DNA of 17,876 bases from CAZKHG01 sp964552655 (GTDB lineage: Bacteria; Bacteroidota; Bacteroidia; Bacteroidales; Tenuifilaceae), in assembly GCA_964552655.1 (NCBI GenBank), contig CAZKHG010000064.1, positions 1 through 17,876 of the forward strand, in the 5' to 3' direction. Shown piece by piece: positions 14,277-17,876 of this stretch. Numbering within the stretch: position 1 is the stretch's first letter; every line of letters begins with the position of its first letter. The notes below the pieces were generated by a model. That model saw only the letters and a program-made list of their open reading frames with translations, was not told where the DNA came from and did no database searches. The position numbers were made by a program, and so were the translations under genes.

Positions 14277-14306
14277 GAACAGCTGCCTTTTGGCAGCTGT
14301 TTTTTT
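14277..14306 (+). terminator. rho-independent terminator of fibre gene C
   Basis: ACAGCTGCC (14279-14287) pairs perfectly with GGCAGCTGT (14292-14300) over a TTTT loop, followed by a run of T. It begins 24 bases after the stop at 14252. Confidence 0.92.
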
Positions 14307-14414
14307 ATCGCCTGCCAGAATGTCTAACCCATGAAGATAGATCATACCAATTAACAAGATTTACTAGCCCATCTAATTTAATGCTCATTTTATAGAAAAA
14401 AATACCCAAATTAT

Positions 14415-14447
14415 TTGACAAAGTCTAAAAAATTTTTAATAACTTTC
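14415..14447 (+). promoter_or_regulatory. Bacteroidota-type promoter of fibre gene D
   Basis: TTG (14415-14417) and TAACTTTC (14440-14447) with a 22-base spacer, at the long end of the usual range. The -7 box ends 25 bases before the ATG at 14473, the same distance as in gene C, and TATATTCAAT follows in both genes. Confidence 0.5.
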
Positions 14448-14472
14448 TTATATTCAATAAATACCAAAAAAT

Positions 14473-17400
14473 ATGAAAAATACCTTGCTCTTTAGCACTG
14501 TATTGCTAATAGGTATAGCAATTCATGCAACATCTTTTTCTCAAATCCCTCAAAAGTTCAACTATCAGGCCGTCCTCCGCAATGTGGATGGAGCAGTGCT
14601 GGCCAACCAAAACGTGTCTATCAGGTTAAGCCTCACCAGCAGCGATGGAACCAACGAGTATTACGCCGAAACACAAACTGTCCAATCCTCAGCCCAGGGG
14701 GTGATCAACCTCGTGGTGGGGAATGGAACCGTTTTAACCGGATCGCTTTCCAACGTTCAGTGGTCCACCGGAACAGTTAAGCTTAAAATCTGGGTTGACC
14801 CGGCCGGGGGAACAAGCTACGTGCCCATGGGCAACGTTGAACTGTTGGCTGTCCCCTACTCGCAAATGGCAGGAAACGGTTTTTCATCAATAACCGACAA
14901 CAGCAACGGCACCTTCACCTACACGTTTGCCAACGGTACCAGCTATACCACCCCAGACCTTACCGGACCTAAAGGAGAAACAGGACCAACAGGATCACAA
15001 GGACTTAAGGGTGAAACTGGGGATCAAGGGCCACAGGGATTACCAGGAGAAAAAGGAGATGCTGGCATATCCATTGAGTGGCTTGGTACTTTCCCAAATG
15101 TACCAATAGCCACCCAAATAAATCAGGCATACCATAATTCCACTGATAGCACTTCCTTTATTTGGGATGGAAGTACATGGCAAATTTTAACCCAAAAAGG
15201 ATCTCGTGGACCAATTGGCGAAAAAGGTGATCAGGGAAATGTCGGACCTGCAGGACCACAAGGATCTCCGGGAGCCCAAGGTGAAAAGGGAGAAACAGGC
15301 GCAACTGGAACACAAGGACCTGCTGGCCCTCAGGGACCAATTGGTTTAACTGGGGCGCAGGGGGTGCCTGGTCCAATTGGCCCGATCGGTCCACAGGGAC
15401 CACAAGGGCCTGCCGGAACTGGCCTTACCAACAAGGGTGCATGGTCAGCAGATAGCACCTACTTAGCTGGCGATTACGTTTTTGATGACTCTTCACTAGA
15501 TCCTTTGGTTAATACCATGTGGATTTGTCAGGCAGATGTTGGCCCAATTGCCATTCAACCTAAAGATGATGCTACTTCCTGGGTGGAGTTTGAAGCACCG
15601 GCTGGACCAGTTGGGCCCGCAGGACCACAAGGGGCAAAAGGGGATACTGGTGAACAAGGGCCCATAGGACCTGCAGGGGCACAGGGTCCCCAAGGTGAAG
15701 TTGGCCCTATAGGGCTTGTTGGACCAAAAGGAGATAAAGGCGACACTGGTTTACCTGGCGCAAATGGATTATCAATAGTCTGGCGCGGAGAATTAACCAA
15801 TCACCCAACTGATCAATCAATTAACTATGCATATTATAACACTACAGTTGGTAAATCTTATATATGGGATGGCGACTCCTGGGAAATACTGGCACAGGAT
15901 GGAGCTCAGGGAATACAAGGAGAGCAGGGTATCCAGGGGGATCAAGGAATTCAAGGGATTCCGGGTGTTCCCGGAGAAAACGGGATTTCGATTATCTGGA
16001 AAGGTGATTTACCAAGTGCCCCTGTTGAAACACCAGCAATAAACTGGGCTTACTACAACACCACTGATAAAAAGGCATACATATATAATGGTACTAACTG
16101 GGATATTTTAGCACAGGATGGAGCAGACGGTGCAGATGGTGCGACAGGTCCATTGGTTGCCGGAACACTTGGCCAAACTTTAGCTCATAATGGAACAACC
16201 TGGGCAGCTACAAACACCATAACAGTTATGGATGAAAATGTTGGAATTGGTACTTCAACTCCTCTTTATCCACTGGTAGTTAAAAGTGCTGCTGAGGCAT
16301 TGTTGGATGAGCCAATTTTTGAGGTTAGGAATAAATCGAATCAGGTTGTCTTTGCTGTTTACCAGGAAGGGGTAAGGGTATATGTTAATGATAGCATTTA
16401 TACCAAGGGACGTAAGGGGGGATTTGCCGTAGGTGGTTTAACCAATCAAACCAAGGGTACAGAAATTGAATACCTTATGATAACACCCGATAGTGCTAGA
16501 ATCAACGTAAATGAAACACCCATAGGTTTAAAGGGACGAAAAGGTGGCTTTGCTGTTGGTGGACTTACCAATCAAACTAAATATACTGCCACTTCTCGGG
16601 ATTTACTATTTATTGCCCCTGATAGTGCACGTATCTATATTAAAGATACAGTAACAACAAAAGGCGCAAAAGGGGGATTTGCAGTAGGTGGCCTAACCAA
16701 CCAAACAAAAGCGATTACCAATGAATATTTATATATCCACCGGGATAGTGCCCGAATCTATGTGGATACCTCAACTGTAACCAAAGGCAGAAAAGGAGGA
16801 TTTGCCGTTGGTGGTTTAACAAATCAAACTAAAACAGGTACAACTGGTAACTTCCTTGATCTTACACCCAATAACTATTTTATTGGACATGAGGCTGGTC
16901 AAAATACTGAGCTAACTGGTAAGTACAATTCCTTTATCGGGTATCAGGCAGGAAAAGGAAATACCACCGGAACCAATAATGTATTTCTGGGATATAACAC
17001 TGGTATTGGAAATACTTCAGGTCATGATAATGTTTTTATTGGCAATAAGAGCGGGTTAAACAATATAGATGGGCACAGCAATGTATTTTTAGGAGTACAA
17101 AGCGGTGCGCTTAACTCCTCTGGATTTGGTAATGTCTTTTTGGGAAATCTAAGTGGAAATAAAAATACCAGTGGATATTATAATGTCTTTCTGGGAGAGG
17201 GAAGTGGAGCAAATAATGACGAGGGATGGAGCAACATTTTCCTGGGTAGTAGCAGTGGATATGATAATACCGACGGAGCTGGTAATATCTTTCTGGGTGT
17301 TTCCAGTGGAAGTTGGAATACTACTGGGAATAATAATATCTATATCGGAACCGAAAGTGGCGGGAAAAATAAGATAGGCATCAGTAACGTGCTTATAGGC

Positions 17401-17876
17401 AATAAGAGTGGAAAACTGAGCACTGGTGGTAACTATAATACTTTTGTTGGTTATAGCACAGGGTATAACAACAATGCCGATTACAATACATATATTGGCT
17501 ATCAGTCTGGTTTAATGAACTCCAATGGTAAGTTCAACGTATTTATGGGCTATAATGCTGGAGTTAATAACACTAATGGGTCAAGCAACATTTTTATTGG
17601 AAATGAAAGTGGACTAAACAATCATAATGGCCGATACAATACATTTCTGGGATATAATGCAGGTTACACCAATGATACAAGTTACAACTCATTTATTGGG
17701 TATCAGGCAGGACGAGCAAATACAACTGGAGCATATAACTCATTTATGGGGTACAATGCTGGGTTAGCCAATACCACTGGTTCAAGTAATGTGTTTATTG
17801 GGAATGAAAGTGGGTTAAGCAATATAGGCGGACAAAGAAATGTTTTTCTGGGATTTCAAAGTGGTATTAACAACCT
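14473..17876 (+). CDS. fibre protein D: collagen-like stalk, cassette repeats, 17-residue repeat body (3' end outside window)
   Basis: Open from ATG 14473 to the window edge: 1134 codons plus 2 bases, with no stop. The start fits a 24-residue signal peptide (MKNTLLFSTVLLIG to SFSQ). Residues 25-133 are the shared N-terminal domain, about 94% identical to fibre B over the first 142 mature residues. A GNGF..DN.NGT module (134) and collagen-like runs follow. These are broken by three aromatic inserts starting at 199, 433 and 505 (ISIEW, LSIVW, ISIIW; each with AY(Y/H)N and W(D/N)G), and by a fourth insert at 318-376 (KGAWSADSTY, GDYVF, MWICQ, WVEFEAP). The GIGTSTP and PIFEVRNKSN linker leads to four KG(R/A)KGGFAVGGLTNQTK cassettes and at least 18 units of the 17-residue repeat. 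By analogy with A-C an S74 chaperone should lie beyond the edge. Likely a trimeric surface fibre. Confidence 0.85.
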   Translation, partial: MKNTLLFSTVLLIGIAIHATSFSQIPQKFNYQAVLRNVDGAVLANQNVSIRLSLTSSDGTNEYYAETQTVQSSAQGVINLVVGNGTVLTGSLSNVQWSTGTVKLKIWVDPAGGTSYVPMGNVELLAVPYSQMAGNGFSSITDNSNGTFTYTFANGTSYTTPDLTGPKGETGPTGSQGLKGETGDQGPQGLPGEKGDAGISIEWLGTFPNVPIATQINQAYHNSTDSTSFIWDGSTWQILTQKGSRGPIGEKGDQGNVGPAGPQGSPGAQGEKGETGATGTQGPAGPQGPIGLTGAQGVPGPIGPIGPQGPQGPAGTGLTNKGAWSADSTYLAGDYVFDDSSLDPLVNTMWICQADVGPIAIQPKDDATSWVEFEAPAGPVGPAGPQGAKGDTGEQGPIGPAGAQGPQGEVGPIGLVGPKGDKGDTGLPGANGLSIVWRGELTNHPTDQSINYAYYNTTVGKSYIWDGDSWEILAQDGAQGIQGEQGIQGDQGIQGIPGVPGENGISIIWKGDLPSAPVETPAINWAYYNTTDKKAYIYNGTNWDILAQDGADGADGATGPLVAGTLGQTLAHNGTTWAATNTITVMDENVGIGTSTPLYPLVVKSAAEALLDEPIFEVRNKSNQVVFAVYQEGVRVYVNDSIYTKGRKGGFAVGGLTNQTKGTEIEYLMITPDSARINVNETPIGLKGRKGGFAVGGLTNQTKYTATSRDLLFIAPDSARIYIKDTVTTKGAKGGFAVGGLTNQTKAITNEYLYIHRDSARIYVDTSTVTKGRKGGFAVGGLTNQTKTGTTGNFLDLTPNNYFIGHEAGQNTELTGKYNSFIGYQAGKGNTTGTNNVFLGYNTGIGNTSGHDNVFIGNKSGLNNIDGHSNVFLGVQSGALNSSGFGNVFLGNLSGNKNTSGYYNVFLGEGSGANNDEGWSNIFLGSSSGYDNTDGAGNIFLGVSSGSWNTTGNNNIYIGTESGGKNKIGISNVLIGNKSGKLSTGGNYNTFVGYSTGYNNNADYNTYIGYQSGLMNSNGKFNVFMGYNAGVNNTNGSSNIFIGNESGLNNHNGRYNTFLGYNAGYTNDTSYNSFIGYQAGRANTTGAYNSFMGYNAGLANTTGSSNVFIGNESGLSNIGGQRNVFLGFQSGINN
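14965..15984 (+). repeat. collagen-like Gly-X-Y stalk of fibre D, interrupted by aromatic inserts
   Basis: Gly-X-Y runs at about 14965-15066 (GPKGETGPTG), 15205-15420 (GPIGEKGDQG to GPQGPAG), 15601-15768 (GPVGPAGPQG) and 15901-15984 (GAQGIQGEQG). Inserts of about 47-59 residues separate the runs. Each run keeps Gly every third residue, as in bacterial collagen-like triple helices. Confidence 0.8.
16405..16833 (+). repeat. four KG(R/A)KGGFAVGGLTNQTK cassettes (fibre D)
   Basis: Core starts are at 16405, 16531, 16660 and 16783, periods 42, 43 and 41 residues. Three copies read KGRKGGF and one KGAKGGF; the rest of the core is invariant. Spacers hold TPDSARINV, APDSARIYI and HRDSARIYV. Confidence 0.9.
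16927..17876 (+). repeat. 17-residue repeat body of fibre D (18 full units and a partial one)
   Basis: Units such as NSFIGYQAGKGNTTGTN and NVFIGNKSGLNNIDGHS begin at 16927 and run off the window. The first ten keep an exact 51-bp period. Two later units (starting 17437 and 17638) are one residue short because the ..TG/NG.. turn is reduced. Same repeat family as fibre C. Confidence 0.9.
17437..17838 (+). repeat. 201-bp higher-order duplication (four units, twice) in fibre D
   Basis: Units 11-14 (17437-17637) and 15-18 (17638-17838) repeat the same unit-length pattern 16+17+17+17 residues. The same kinds of unit occur in the same order: NTF.GY..GY, N(T/S)(Y/F)IGYQ(S/A)G, N(V/S)FMGYNAG and N(I/V)FIGNESGL. 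The short unit recurring at the same place shows block duplication. Confidence 0.8.

Noticed and set aside
1362..17876. Prophage tail-fibre region
   Set aside because: Although S74, collagen and tail-fibre motifs occur, every protein has a signal peptide and there are no capsid, terminase, baseplate, lysis or integrase genes in the window.

Overview
This window looks like a piece of a Bacteroidota chromosome, probably from a metagenome or short-read draft assembly. The taxonomic evidence is a type IX secretion system (T9SS) sorting domain on one small protein, AT-rich intergenic DNA without Shine-Dalgarno sequences, two start regions resembling Bacteroidota promoters (TTG, spacer, TAnnTTT), and long fibre proteins ending in the Peptidase_S74 intramolecular chaperone. 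Two runs of exactly 100 N mark scaffold joins. The second join is flanked by a perfect 55-bp direct repeat, which is what an unmerged contig overlap looks like.

Layout. Bases 1-51 may be the last codons of an upstream gene, followed by a hairpin. A secreted cyanophycinase-like lipoprotein (139-1032, +) comes next. The rest is dominated by four large plus-strand genes for exported modular fibre proteins: A (1362-3893), B (6812-11305), C (11494-14252, broken only by the second gap) and D (14473 to beyond the window end). Between A and B lies a compact minus-strand cluster: a small T9SS cargo protein (6271-5750), an outer-membrane beta-barrel (5741-5112), and a 368-residue protein carrying a version of the same N-terminal domain as the large fibres (5086-3980).

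Architecture. All four large proteins share a signal peptide and a roughly 110-residue N-terminal domain running from F-x-YQA to VPY. They then diverge into a mix of parts: collagen-like Gly-X-Y stalks (A, B, D), aromatic-rich inserts resembling carbohydrate-binding folds, a repeated cassette with core KGAKGGFAVGGLTNQTK (B five copies, C three, D four), and a long repetitive body. The body is a YadA-like 14-residue beta-roll in B, a 17-residue glycine/asparagine repeat in C and D, and GVYG/GIYA repeats in A. A, B and C end in an S74 chaperone and coiled coil, as D probably does past the window edge. None has a recognisable YadA anchor or T9SS C-terminal domain, so how they are held on the cell is open; the shared N-terminal domain is the obvious candidate (inference).

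Together the region reads as a locus building a set of trimeric surface fibres that diversify by shuffling and duplicating modules. B and D have nearly identical DNA over the N-terminal domain but unrelated signal peptides, and both B and D contain recent-looking internal duplications.
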